Assembly: GCF_008693105.1 (NCBI RefSeq) | Contig: NZ_VXKK01000018.1 | Span: 167,245 to 231,244, forward strand | Source: Corynebacterium flavescens | Lineage (GTDB): Bacteria; Actinomycetota; Actinomycetes; Mycobacteriales; Mycobacteriaceae | Direction of reading: 5' to 3' | DNA length: 64,000 bases | Shown here: piece after piece, positions 8,811 to 17,232 of the stretch | Layout of the letters: every line of letters starts with the position of its first letter | Numbering within the stretch: the stretch's first letter is position 1 | The notes under the pieces: model-generated | Told to the model about the DNA's origin: nothing | The model's input: only the letters and a program-made list of their open reading frames with translations | Databases searched by the model: none | Made by a program: the position numbers and the translations under genes

Positions 8811-9272
8811 CTAGACAAAGAGCAGGAGCAGAACCGCTACGGTCCACACCAAGGGCCAGTAGCGTTTCTGCGCAACCTTGGACTCGCCGCGGTTGTTCCA
8901 GGACATGAACAGGTACCAGGCACTGGGGAGAAGGAAGAATAGCCCGGCTCCATGTTCAGCATCATCGAGCGCACCAATGCCAACCAACAGGAAGAACACC
9001 GCAGCGATGCCCTTGAACCACGAGAAGCGGTAGATCTTTCCACCCCGGGCGACGTCTTCCTCATTGATTAAGGGCTCGGCGTAGTCAGAAACCTCCGGAA
9101 TAGAGTGCGTTGTCGGGTCTAGAGCTGGGTAGGGAGCAGGCGCCGGAACAGGATTTGGAACGCTCTCTGGAACAGGGCTTGGGGAAGGCACCGCAAAGGG
9201 ATTATCAAGGGGCTTCTTCCCGGCGGAATCCTCCGGCTCCAGAAAAGGGTTGGGCGGGGTGGGGTTGCTCAT
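8811..9272 (-). CDS. Proline-rich small membrane protein
   Basis: Unrecognised 153-residue protein. The first half is a Pro/Ser/Asn-rich polar tail (PSPSPVPESVPNPVPAPAPY) without a signal peptide. The second half has three hydrophobic helices: FKGIAAVFFLLVGIGAL, AGLFFLLPSAWYLFMSW and a C-terminal YWPLVWTVAVLLLLFV. This is a common actinobacterial layout of a cytoplasmic proline-rich arm on a small helical bundle. It converges on galK and lies 10 bp before the end of the RNase H-like gene on the same strand. Function unknown. Confidence 0.65.
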   Translation of the reverse strand: MSNPTPPNPFLEPEDSAGKKPLDNPFAVPSPSPVPESVPNPVPAPAPYPALDPTTHSIPEVSDYAEPLINEEDVARGGKIYRFSWFKGIAAVFFLLVGIGALDDAEHGAGLFFLLPSAWYLFMSWNNRGESKVAQKRYWPLVWTVAVLLLLFV

Positions 9273-9282
9273 GCCTTTAAGC

Positions 9283-10344
9283 CTAAAGCCTATTGAGGGC
9301 TTTGTTAATTCCCGCGATGAGCGTGGGCCGCGCCTGCTTGAGCGGATGGGCTATGGCGCGCAATCCCATGTAGGCAATTTGATCGGCGGCGCGGTTGAGC
9401 GGATCCCCGGCATGCCCGAGCACGCGGCGAATCTCTACCGAGCACGTGCCTTGTACATCAAACCAGGCCTGTTGGAAACGCGAGCGTGAGCCGGAGCTTA
9501 GACCACGCCAGCGCCGCCTCGAGTGAGTTGCCTTGGAATTGTGTTTGTGGGCTATTTCCTCGACTGCCTCTAGCGCGGCCACCGAATCGGATTCGATGAT
9601 GGCTGAGGTGGCGCCCACCTTGAGCAGGTACTTCAAAGCCATGGTCAAGGATTCCAGCTCGAGTTCATCCGTGCCTGCGGAAGTCTCCTGGGTGCGCAGG
9701 CGGTAATCGCCGTTGGCGGCCACGAAACACATCGAACCTTTAAAGACGGTATCTGAGGAGGCGTCGGTGGCCAGGCGCACGGTCGCGCCCTGGGGCCAGG
9801 AAGATGCCTGGGAGAAATTAGGCCACCAATGCGCGCGGGGTGTCTCTACCTTGTTGACCTCTTTCTTCTTCGGTGCCTCACCCTTCTTCTTGGCCTCGCG
9901 GGCGGTGCGGGCTGCCTCGTTGCGCCGGGCGGTGCTGGCGCTATTCGAAGCCCTGTTTTCCTCCGCGAAGCTTCCCGTCACGCTAAGCCCGCGCTTTTCC
10001 AACGCCGCGCGTAAAGCCGGCTGGCGCCGGCCGGTAACGATCCACTTCTTGCCCTTGAGGCCGGCGGTGGCGCGGTCGTACTCTCTAAGGGCGACGGCGA
10101 CAATATCCCCGGACTTGATCGTTCCTTTGCGCACGAAGCGCGTCGATTTAGTGGAGACGGAGATGACCCAGCCCTCCACCTTGCCGCTGGGGGCGCAGTC
10201 CCAGCGCTCGTCCCACAAGGCAACGGCCACGTGGACTGGGGAATCGATCATGGCCTGGGTGATCTTGCGCGTGCCGTAGGTGCGCGATTGCGTGCCCGTT
10301 AAGGCAGAAAGGTCGAGTGGTTCCATCGCTTTCAAGTAAACCAT
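9283..10344 (-). CDS. RNase H-like domain protein with an extra N-terminal domain
   Basis: C-terminal RNase H fold: ATDASSD (first Asp), the ELELESLTMALKYL helix with the acidic second position, IIESDSVAALEAV and the final NRAADQIAYMG. These give the four acidic positions expected for metal-dependent RNA-DNA hybrid cleavage. An N-terminal domain of about 130 residues (WDERWDCAPSGKVEGWVIS, KGKKWIVTGRRQPALRAALEKRG) and a basic linker of Lys/Ala repeats precede it; I do not recognise them. I start at ATG 10344 (353 residues), just before the first conserved-looking segment; a longer frame reaches 10509 but would overlap the TetR gene. Activity is inferred. Confidence 0.65.
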   Translation of the reverse strand: MVYLKAMEPLDLSALTGTQSRTYGTRKITQAMIDSPVHVAVALWDERWDCAPSGKVEGWVISVSTKSTRFVRKGTIKSGDIVAVALREYDRATAGLKGKKWIVTGRRQPALRAALEKRGLSVTGSFAEENRASNSASTARRNEAARTAREAKKKGEAPKKKEVNKVETPRAHWWPNFSQASSWPQGATVRLATDASSDTVFKGSMCFVAANGDYRLRTQETSAGTDELELESLTMALKYLLKVGATSAIIESDSVAALEAVEEIAHKHNSKATHSRRRWRGLSSGSRSRFQQAWFDVQGTCSVEIRRVLGHAGDPLNRAADQIAYMGLRAIAHPLKQARPTLIAGINKALNRL

Positions 10345-10418
10345 TCTCGGTGCTCGTGGGTTAAACCTTTCGTAGGTGGGTCCCCGTTGGGCCGCAGCCT
10401 GGGGTGGGGCGGTGGGGA

Positions 10419-10985
10419 CTATGTCTCGATGCCGAGCTGTCTGAGAGCGAAGCGCCCGTACATGTCTCCCAGTTCCTCTGGGGAGTAGGCGCCGTCCGGG
10501 CTGTACCACTGGGCAACGCCGATACCCATATCGATGAGTGCCCAGCAGGCAATCTTCAGGTCCTCGGCGCTGAAGTCCCCCGAGTCAACCACACGAATCC
10601 ACCTGGCAACGTAGTCCTTGCGCAGCTGTACTACTACAGCGCGGGAGGGATCTTCGAGGTTGTGGAGCTCGGCATTGACTACTCGCACGCGTTTGGCATG
10701 CGTGGCGTGGAATATGACGTGGGTGCGCATGATGGAAAAAAGCTTCTCCTCCGGTGTGGATGGGTGGGCTAATGCCGCCGCGTTGGCGCGCAGCAGCTCT
10801 TCCATGGTGCTTATGGTTACTGCGGCCAGAAGCTCCTGCTTGGAGCGGAAGTGGTTGTAAAGGCTGGAGGCGCGCATTCCTACGGCGGCGGCGATGTCTC
10901 CCATGCCGGTGCCATGGTAGCCGCGGCTATCGAAGAGGTCTAAGGCGGCGGCGGCAATTTGCTGGCGGCGTTGTTCATTGGCCAT
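10419..10985 (-). CDS. TetR-family regulator of the acyl-CoA oxidation genes
   Basis: 188-residue TetR-type repressor with an N-terminal helix-turn-helix: AALDLFDSRGYHGTGMGDIAAAVGMRASSLYNHFRSKQEL. The rest is a helical ligand domain. It resembles the regulators of acyl-CoA or sterol breakdown and is divergent from an acyl-CoA dehydrogenase gene, so an acyl-CoA ligand is likely. The 83-bp gap to that gene holds a TTGACA box, an inverted repeat GTGATG-7-CATCAC (11011-11029) and the 20-bp motif at 11039 that recurs before the thiolase and Nramp-like genes. Start ATG 10985, with GGGAG about 12 bp upstream. Confidence 0.85.
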   Translation of the reverse strand: MANEQRRQQIAAAALDLFDSRGYHGTGMGDIAAAVGMRASSLYNHFRSKQELLAAVTISTMEELLRANAAALAHPSTPEEKLFSIMRTHVIFHATHAKRVRVVNAELHNLEDPSRAVVVQLRKDYVARWIRVVDSGDFSAEDLKIACWALIDMGIGVAQWYSPDGAYSPEELGDMYGRFALRQLGIET

Positions 10986-11003
10986 GGCTGGGTATTCTCC
11001 CTC

Positions 11004-11032
11004 TTGACAGGTGATGAGGTCTGCATCACAAT
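11004..11032 (+). promoter_or_regulatory. Promoter of the acyl-CoA dehydrogenase gene with an internal dyad
   Basis: TTGACA (11004-11009) and CACAAT (11027-11032) with a 17-bp spacer. Within the spacer and -10 lies the dyad GTGATG (11011-11016) / CATCAC (11024-11029). A start point near 11038 would put the TetR-type motif at 11039 on the transcription start. Confidence 0.45.
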
Positions 11033-11038
11033 CATAGG

Positions 11039-11058
11039 CTAATGATGATTCGTATTAG
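11039..11058. promoter_or_regulatory. TetR-type operator, site A
   Basis: CTAATGATGATTCGTATTAG has CTAAT/ATTAG arms. Seventeen contiguous bases recur in inverse orientation before the thiolase gene (15710-15726), and 16 of 20 positions recur before the Nramp-like gene (15944-15963). Position between the promoter and the GTG start fits repression. Confidence 0.65.
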
Positions 11059-11068
11059 GAGGAGAAAA

Positions 11069-12244
11069 GTGTCCCATAATCACCTTGTAGCCACGACCGA
11101 TCTGCTTGGCGTATTCGATGATATATCAGGAGAAGATGCCGAGGTCTGGCAGGATGCTAGGACTTTTGGCAGCGAGTGTCTGCCGCTTATTAATGACTAC
11201 TGGGAGCGGGGCGAATACCCGCTCGCCCTCGTGCGTAGGCTGGGAGAACTTGATCTGCTCAGCGATGGCTTGGCAGTGCCCGGGCACCGCCACATGTCCA
11301 TCTTGGCCGCCGGATTGACTCTCATGGAGGTCTCGCGCGCCGATGCGTCTATGGGAACCGTCATTGCGGTGCAGGCCGGCCTGGCCATGCGTTCCATCGA
11401 TCTTCTCGGATCGCAGGAGCAGCGCGAGCGTTGGCTGCCGGGTATGGCGGAGGGAAAGCTGCTCGGAGCATTCGGCCTCACCGAGCCCGACCACGGCTCG
11501 GATTCCATTGCCCTCGAGACTACCGCCGTGCGCGCAGATGGTGGCTGGGTCCTCAACGGCAACAAGCGGTGGATAGGAAATGGCTCGGTGGGTGATGTCA
11601 CCGTCATTTGGGCACGCACCGAGCAAGGGGACGTTTCCGGATTCCTCGTTCCCCAAGGAAGCCCCGGCTACCACGCCACCACTCAGACGGGGAAGCTTTC
11701 GCTGCGCGCCATCAAGCAGGCAGAGATTCACCTGGAAGACTGCTTTGTGCCGGATTCAGCCCAACTGCCGCAGGCACGCAGCTTCAAAGACACCGCCCGC
11801 GTGCTCACCTCCACCCGCACCGGCGTGGCGTGGATGGCCTTGGGCTGCGCCATTGCCTGCTACGAGAGCGCTCGTATTCACGTGCTGGAGCGCCAGCAAT
11901 TCGGGCGCCCGTTGGCGCAATCCCAGATCATTCAGCAGCGCCTTGCCAATATGGTTATTGATCTCGGCCAGATGGCGCTGACCTGTAGGGAAGTGGCTCG
12001 GCGCGAGAGTCTAGGTACCTTGCGTCCCGAGCAGGCTTCCGTGGCTAAGGTGCACAATACGCGTGCCGCGCGGCGCATTGCCGCCGATGCGCGCGACATG
12101 CTTGGGGGAGTGGGAATCCTCTTGGAAAACAATGTGGCGCGGCACTTTGCCGATCTGGAGGCGCTGCATACCTACGAGGGAACGGATACCATTCAGTCCC
12201 TCATCATTGGCAAGAAGATCACGGGTTTCTCCTCCTATAAGTAG
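11069..12244 (+). CDS. Acyl-CoA dehydrogenase
   Basis: FAD enzyme introducing the trans-2 double bond in acyl-CoA, the first beta-oxidation step. Family hallmarks: LLGAFGLTEPDHGSD near residue 136, a WIGNGSVGDVTVIWAR segment, ERQQFGRPLAQSQIIQQRLA near 274 and the C-terminal YEGTDTIQSLIIGKKITG with the usual catalytic-region glutamate (YEGT). The layout resembles the glutaryl-CoA/short-chain branch. I chose GTG 11069 (391 residues), because AGGAGG lies 7 bp before it; ATG 11042 would lie inside the operator. It is divergent from the TetR gene and likely its main target. Confidence 0.9.
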   Translation: MSHNHLVATTDLLGVFDDISGEDAEVWQDARTFGSECLPLINDYWERGEYPLALVRRLGELDLLSDGLAVPGHRHMSILAAGLTLMEVSRADASMGTVIAVQAGLAMRSIDLLGSQEQRERWLPGMAEGKLLGAFGLTEPDHGSDSIALETTAVRADGGWVLNGNKRWIGNGSVGDVTVIWARTEQGDVSGFLVPQGSPGYHATTQTGKLSLRAIKQAEIHLEDCFVPDSAQLPQARSFKDTARVLTSTRTGVAWMALGCAIACYESARIHVLERQQFGRPLAQSQIIQQRLANMVIDLGQMALTCREVARRESLGTLRPEQASVAKVHNTRAARRIAADARDMLGGVGILLENNVARHFADLEALHTYEGTDTIQSLIIGKKITGFSSYK

Positions 12245-12255
12245 GAGAAACCCGT
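12221..12255. terminator. Terminator hairpin overlapping the acyl-CoA dehydrogenase stop codon
   Basis: Perfect 13-bp arms ACGGGTTTCTCCT (12221-12233) and AGGAGAAACCCGT (12243-12255) with a 9-base loop. The TAG stop at 12242-12244 is within the loop and right arm. It lies between convergent genes and may act on both strands; there is no long T run. Confidence 0.65.
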
Positions 12256-12289
12256 CGGGGAAGGAAGGTGCGGGGTCGCTGCTCGAGCG

Positions 12290-14530
12290 CTAGTTGTGCA
12301 GCGGCTTGCGGGTGCGCGCCATGTGCAGGGCCCGCTCCACATTGGCTGGCATGAGCAGGAGTGGGACATCGAAGGCCACCTCCCGCTCGGCGAATTGCCT
12401 GAAGGTCAGCTCGCCTGTGCCGGTGTACATACGCGCAAGCTGGGCGGCGATGGCGTGGTCATTGGCGGTTGTATTCTCCAGGGGCCACTCGCGGTCGAGT
12501 GCCGGGCCAGAATAAAGCGGCAGGAACTCATCGGCAGGAGGGGTGTAGTCGGCGGCCAAGGCTGCGGCCTCCTCGAGGGCACGGGCAAGAATCCGGTCGA
12601 AGGAGAGCAGCACCACGTCCGTCGGGCGCAGGAGCCCATCGCGGCGCGCGGCAAAGGCATTGGGGGCGGGACGCGTGGCGGTGATGAAGTTGAAGGCGCG
12701 TTGATGGGCATTGGATACCCCCGCTGCCCGCAGACGGCTGAGCAACGCCACTGTGCCCGTCCAACCGGGATAAAGACCCACGTTGAGCTCGGGGAAGGCC
12801 AGGCGCGCATCGGCGTGGAGGACTAGGCGGTCACAGGCCAGGGCCATTTCGAAGCCGCCGCCGAGGGCGACCCCGCGCACCGCCCCGATCACGGGGATGG
12901 GGCAGTACTTGAGCCCTAGTAGCGCCTGGGATCCGGCGTTGAGGACCGCGGATATCTCGGTGGCAGACGCGGATTCGGCGGCCGCGGCAAGGGAGGGAAG
13001 ATCCGCCCCGGCACTAAAGACAGGCTTGTCGTTGCCAATGACAAGGGCTGCAATGGCGTGGGGTTCTATCGCGTCGAGGGTGGAGTGGATAAGCGCGATG
13101 GCCTCATTGGAAAGCGAGTTAAGCGGGGTATGGAAATCAAGGATGGCCACGTTGTTGTCCAGCAGGTGCAGCGCCCCGGCCGGGCTAGTCAGCAGGGTGT
13201 GCGCTTTCTCGCGCACGGTGGCAAGGGTGACCACGCCGGCGGATACTTCTGGTGTTAGCGGCTCGCCGCTAGAGCTAAGAACCTTGCCCTCGGGGTAGAA
13301 GCCGCCCGCGGCTGCAGCATCCACAAGTAGCTGGGGAGGAGTGTCATAGGCTGTAATGAGCCAGTCCAGGCCGATCTCATCTGCGAGCTCGAAGATGCCT
13401 TTCTTCCAGCCGAAGCCGAGGCGAAACCCCTCATCAATAAGGCCCACGTGCTCGGCTATTTCGGGGGCGACTTCGCAACAATAGGAAAGGGTGTTGAGGA
13501 AGAGCGCGCGTGCAAAGCGGCCGCCGGGGGAATCTGTCGACATGACCTCGCGGGGATCCTTGAGCCCGATGACTGGGTCCTCGGGGCTTTTGCGAGCCAC
13601 GTAATTAAAGTCGGCACCGATGACTTCATCGCGCCCGCGATAAAAGCCCTCGGAGACTTTTCCTCCTGAGCCTGCGCTGCGCCCGGTATGGCCGCGCTTG
13701 ACTAGCTCCGCGATGAATTCGTCGGTGCCCAGCGGGACGCTAAACATACGGTCGCCTGGGTCCAGGGCATTCTCAAGCGAATTCCAGATCGGGGCGACGA
13801 GCTGCAGGCCGATGTAGTCGAGCAGACCAAAGATGCCGGTGCGGGGGATGCCGAAGGCGCGGCCGAAAGCGGCGTCGGCAAGCGCATAATCAATGTCAAA
13901 CTCGCGGGCGCGAAAAACTCCGCAGGCCAGCCAATAGCAACCCACGCGGTTGGCAATAAACCCCGGGGTATCGCGGCAGGGGAGAGCAGTCTTGCCAAGG
14001 TCTACCTCGATGATTCGGCGCAGCGTGTCGGCCGTAGTTGAAGTCTCGTCCGTACTGCTATTGACCACCAGCTCCACCAGCGGCATGACCTTAGGGGGAT
14101 TGAAGAAGTGGGTGATGGCAAAACGCTCGCGCCGGGTGGGGGCTACCCCTTCTACCAGCGCGGAAAGCGGCAGTGTCGAGGTATTGGAGCTCACAATCGC
14201 GGTGGGCGAAAGGTGTGCTTCGATGGCGGTGTAGAGGGAGTGCTTCGCGCTGAGATCCTCAAAAATAGCCTCGATGATCCAATCGCAATCCTCCAACAGC
14301 GCATAATCTGAACCGGTGCTTATCCGTGCGGCATCCTCCTCGAGGTAGAAACCTCCTCGCTTGAGTTGCGTTTCTACCCCGCGCGCAGCGGCGTCGGCGT
14401 CCTGATCGAGCAGGACTACCTCCATCCCTGCCGAGGCGCAGAGCGCGGCGATGCCTGTGCCCATGGAACCCGCGCCGATGACGGCGACTTTCGGCTGCGG
14501 AGCCGAACCATTCTGCAAGTTTGTGTTCAT
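12290..14530 (-). CDS. 3-hydroxyacyl-CoA dehydrogenase / enoyl-CoA hydratase fusion
   Basis: Bifunctional beta-oxidation enzyme of 746 residues. The N-terminal half is the NAD-dependent dehydrogenase: VAVIGAGSMGTGIAALCASAGM near residue 15, NTSTLPLSALV and ITHFFNPPKVMPLVE near 140, and GFIANRVG near 190. The C-terminal quarter is a crotonase domain: AGADLPSL near 505 and GAVRGVALGGGFEMALACDRLV near 550, the oxyanion loop. The order dehydrogenase then hydratase is the reverse of E. coli FadB. The crotonase glutamates expected near the AFPELNVGLYPGWTG segment are partly present (PELNVGL). It lies 3 bp after the thiolase gene on the same strand. Confidence 0.88.
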   Translation of the reverse strand: MNTNLQNGSAPQPKVAVIGAGSMGTGIAALCASAGMEVVLLDQDADAAARGVETQLKRGGFYLEEDAARISTGSDYALLEDCDWIIEAIFEDLSAKHSLYTAIEAHLSPTAIVSSNTSTLPLSALVEGVAPTRRERFAITHFFNPPKVMPLVELVVNSSTDETSTTADTLRRIIEVDLGKTALPCRDTPGFIANRVGCYWLACGVFRAREFDIDYALADAAFGRAFGIPRTGIFGLLDYIGLQLVAPIWNSLENALDPGDRMFSVPLGTDEFIAELVKRGHTGRSAGSGGKVSEGFYRGRDEVIGADFNYVARKSPEDPVIGLKDPREVMSTDSPGGRFARALFLNTLSYCCEVAPEIAEHVGLIDEGFRLGFGWKKGIFELADEIGLDWLITAYDTPPQLLVDAAAAGGFYPEGKVLSSSGEPLTPEVSAGVVTLATVREKAHTLLTSPAGALHLLDNNVAILDFHTPLNSLSNEAIALIHSTLDAIEPHAIAALVIGNDKPVFSAGADLPSLAAAAESASATEISAVLNAGSQALLGLKYCPIPVIGAVRGVALGGGFEMALACDRLVLHADARLAFPELNVGLYPGWTGTVALLSRLRAAGVSNAHQRAFNFITATRPAPNAFAARRDGLLRPTDVVLLSFDRILARALEEAAALAADYTPPADEFLPLYSGPALDREWPLENTTANDHAIAAQLARMYTGTGELTFRQFAEREVAFDVPLLLMPANVERALHMARTRKPLHN

Positions 14531-14533
14531 GAT

Positions 14534-15691
14534 CTATGCCTCCTCGTTTTCGATGATGACGGCGATGCCTTGGCCGCCGCCGATGCACATGGTGATGAGC
14601 CCGTAGCGCAGGCCGTGGCGGCGCAGCGCGTAGAGCATGCGCACCGCCAAGATGGCGCCGGTGGCCCCGATGGGGTGGCCGTGCGCGATGGCGCCGCCGT
14701 AGATATTGGTCTTGTCCGGATCGAAGTTCAGGCCGCGCGAGACCGCAATGGCCTGGGCTGCGAAGGCCTCGTTGGATTCGATGAGGCCGATATCATCGAG
14801 GCTCAATCCGGCCTTATTTAGCGCCTTGGGCACCGCGGCTAGGGGTCCGAGGCCCATGCGGGAGGGATCAACTCCGCCAATTCCCCAGCTGACGAGCCTG
14901 CCCAGGGATTCCAAGCCACGTTCGTAGACCTCCGTGTCGGTGGCGAGCACCACCGCGGCGGCGCCGTCATTGAGTCCGGAGGAGTTGCCGGCGGTGACGG
15001 TGCCCTCAGTGGTGAAGGCTGGGCGCAGGCTGGCGAGCTTGGCAAGGTCTGTCTCCCGCACCGCCTCGTCGTGGTGCAGTTCTGCCACGCTGAGAATTTC
15101 TTCTGTCTCGGCTCCTGACTCTTGGGCCTTTTTGGCCCGCTGCTGGGACTGCGCGGCGAACTCGTCTTGCTCGCGCCGGCTAATGGCGCTGTCGGCAGCG
15201 ACGTTCTCTGCAGTTACCCCCATGTGCCCAGTGCCGAAGGGGCACGTCAACGCGCCGGTGAGCCAGTCATAGGCCACCCCGTCACCCAGGCGTTTTCCTT
15301 GGCGCATGCTGGCGATGGAAAAGGGTGCGTTAGACATTGACTCCACGCCGCCTGCTAGCGCGAGTGTGCCGTCGCCGAAGTTTAAGGATTGCGCGGCGGA
15401 GACGATTGCTTGCAGGCCGGAACCGCACAGGCGGTTGACTCCCAACGCAGTGGAGCTATCGGGCAGGCCAGCGCCGAGCGCGATAGTGCGGGAAATGTAG
15501 AGATCTTGGGGCGTTGTGGGCAGGACGTTGGCAATGACGGCAGTTTCAATCTCGGCGGGCTCCAGATGTGAGCGAGAGATGGCCTCGGCTGCGGCGGCGA
15601 TTCCCATCTCCTGCAGGCTCATGCGAGAAAGCGAACCGCCGAATTTTCCAATGGGCAGCCGCGCCGCTCCTACGAAGTGAATGTCTTGCAT
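14534..15691 (-). CDS. Acetyl-CoA C-acyltransferase (thiolase)
   Basis: Cleaves 3-ketoacyl-CoA with CoA, the final beta-oxidation step. The 385 residues carry the acyl-accepting cysteine in NRLCGSGLQAIVSAA near residue 90, ESMSNAPF near 117, NSSGLNDGAAAVVLA near 245, the histidine in GGAIAHGHPIGATGA near 340 and the second cysteine in CIGGGQGIAV near 375. All catalytic residues are present. It is the first gene of a two-gene minus-strand operon with the HCDH-ECH fusion. A copy of the TetR-type motif (15707-15726) lies 16 bp before the start, so joint control with the acyl-CoA dehydrogenase is likely. Confidence 0.92.
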   Translation of the reverse strand: MQDIHFVGAARLPIGKFGGSLSRMSLQEMGIAAAAEAISRSHLEPAEIETAVIANVLPTTPQDLYISRTIALGAGLPDSSTALGVNRLCGSGLQAIVSAAQSLNFGDGTLALAGGVESMSNAPFSIASMRQGKRLGDGVAYDWLTGALTCPFGTGHMGVTAENVAADSAISRREQDEFAAQSQQRAKKAQESGAETEEILSVAELHHDEAVRETDLAKLASLRPAFTTEGTVTAGNSSGLNDGAAAVVLATDTEVYERGLESLGRLVSWGIGGVDPSRMGLGPLAAVPKALNKAGLSLDDIGLIESNEAFAAQAIAVSRGLNFDPDKTNIYGGAIAHGHPIGATGAILAVRMLYALRRHGLRYGLITMCIGGGQGIAVIIENEEA

Positions 15692-15706
15692 CGTCCCTGG
15701 CCCTCC

Positions 15707-15726
15707 AATATACGAATCATCATTAG
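15707..15726. promoter_or_regulatory. TetR-type operator, site B, before the thiolase gene
   Basis: The 17 bases ATACGAATCATCATTAG (15710-15726) are identical to the reverse complement of site A. Located 16-35 bp upstream of the thiolase start, where it would block transcription or the start region. Confidence 0.65.
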
Positions 15727-15929
15727 TTAAAAATGAATCCTACGTCACATTCATGGGGGGTGCAATGGCGCTCCTTCTTGGTAGATGTCAGCGGTGGTGG
15801 GTTGCGGGTTGGTCCTGTGGCGCTACCTCTGTGCAGTGCGGGCGGGGTCATATTTTAGGCCATCTTCTATCCCCGCGATACATGTTGACCTGCGGTATTA
15901 AAATCTATCGGTCGATAGGCCTTCCGTTA

Positions 15930-15940
15930 TTGTTGAACAA
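15930..15940. promoter_or_regulatory. GntR (FadR-type) operator before the Nramp-like/DUF1445 operon
   Basis: TTGTTGAACAA is a perfect dyad around a central G and fits the FadR-subfamily consensus TNGTNNNACNA. The same 11-mer, extended to 13, lies before pxpA. Another dyad, CTATCG-GT-CGATAG, lies at 15905-15918. The rest of the 305-bp gap (15692-15996) shows no gene. Confidence 0.65.
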
Positions 15941-15943
15941 CCC

Positions 15944-15963
15944 CATATGATGATCCGCATTAG
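15944..15963. promoter_or_regulatory. TetR-type motif, site C, over a -10 box
   Basis: CATATGATGATCCGCATTAG matches site A at 16 of 20 positions and contains TATGAT (15946-15951), a good -10 sequence for the Nramp-like gene. It may mean cross-control of 5-oxoproline genes by the fatty-acid regulator, or a chance match over a promoter. Confidence 0.45.
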
Positions 15964-15996
15964 AAAAGTGCGACCCACATCACCTGAGAGGTTCCC

Positions 15997-17232
15997 ATGA
16001 GCGCTGAAACATCTAAAACGTCTAATGAAAGTCCAGTGGAGGTGAAAGCTCCACGCGGAGTTGGGGTCATGGCCGGTGCCATGTTCCTCATGGCCACATC
16101 TTCCATTGGGCCGGGCTTCTTGACTCAAACCTCGGTGTTTACCGTGCAGATGGGTGCGGCCTTCGCCTTTGCAATCTTGTTGAGCATCATCGTGGACATT
16201 TCGATTCAGCTCAACGTTTGGCGCGTGCTGTGTGTCTCGGGCATGCGCGCTAACGAGCTGGGAAACACCGTCCTGCCCGGCCTGGGTTGGTTCCTTGCCA
16301 TCCTGGTATTCATCGGCGGCGTCGTCTTCAATATAGGCAACATCGCCGGCTCGGGCTTGGGCCTCAACGCCATGCTGGGCATCGATGCCCGCATAGGCTC
16401 GGTCATCGCCGCAGCAATAGCCATCTTCATATTCCTATCTAAGCGCGCTGGCGTGGCCCTCGACCGCATTGTGGCGGCACTGGGCGCCATCATGATCTTG
16501 CTCATGCTCTATGTGGCCATCGTCTCCCAACCGCCGGTGGGAGAAGCATTGAAGAATACGATCATGCCTGAGCACATTGACTTCTTCGTTATCACCACCT
16601 TGATCGGCGGCACGGTCGGTGGCTACATCACCTTCGCTGGCGCACACCGCCTCATCGACTCCGGAATGACCGGACCCGAGCACCTCAAAGACATCACCAC
16701 GACCTCGGTGACGGGAGTCATCATCACCGGCATTATGCGTGTCTTGCTCTTCTTGGCTGTGCTCGGAGTAGCCTCCACCGGCGTGGCATTGTCTAAGGAC
16801 AACACCGCGGCAGATGCTTTCTTCCAGGCCGCGGGCGAGTTTGGTCTCCGTGCCTTCGGCGTGGTCCTCTTCGCCGCCGGTCTTTCCTCCGTCATCGGCG
16901 CTTCCTATACCTCCATTTCCTTCGTCACTACGCAGAAGGTCGCGCCGCGCACCCGCAGCTTCCTCACCGTCGGTTTCATCGTGGCCTGCACCATCCTCTT
17001 CATCCTGTTGAACTCCGCACCGCAAAAGCTCCTCATCTTCGCGGGTGCCTTCAACGGCATCATCTTGCCCATCGCTTTCGCCATGATCATGTGGGTTGCT
17101 TTCCGACGCCGCGATCTCCTTGGAGGCGTCAAACAACCAGCTTTCCTCTTGGTTATCGGCCTCATCGCTTTGGTGCTCGAAATCTACATCGGTGTCAACT
17201 CCATCGCCGGCATCATGAAGCTGTGGGCCTAA
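15997..17232 (+). CDS. Nramp-like transporter of the 5-oxoproline locus
   Basis: 411-residue integral membrane protein with about 11 helices, related to the Nramp fold and to YcsG of Bacillus subtilis. In true metal Nramps the first helix carries DPGN; here the matching place reads [12 protein letters not shown], so the metal-binding Asp and Asn are missing. That argues for an organic substrate such as 5-oxoproline or a related acid rather than Mn. It overlaps the DUF1445 gene by one base. The promoter region carries the GntR-type operator shared with pxpA. Substrate is inference from context. Confidence 0.82.
   Translation: MSAETSKTSNESPVEVKAPRGVGVMAGAMFLMATSSIGPGFLTQTSVFTVQMGAAFAFAILLSIIVDISIQLNVWRVLCVSGMRANELGNTVLPGLGWFLAILVFIGGVVFNIGNIAGSGLGLNAMLGIDARIGSVIAAAIAIFIFLSKRAGVALDRIVAALGAIMILLMLYVAIVSQPPVGEALKNTIMPEHIDFFVITTLIGGTVGGYITFAGAHRLIDSGMTGPEHLKDITTTSVTGVIITGIMRVLLFLAVLGVASTGVALSKDNTAADAFFQAAGEFGLRAFGVVLFAAGLSSVIGASYTSISFVTTQKVAPRTRSFLTVGFIVACTILFILLNSAPQKLLIFAGAFNGIILPIAFAMIMWVAFRRRDLLGGVKQPAFLLVIGLIALVLEIYIGVNSIAGIMKLWA

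Noticed and set aside
12296..13298. Plus-strand frames opposite the HCDH-ECH fusion gene
   Set aside because: Arg/Gly-rich shadow frames with no family features.
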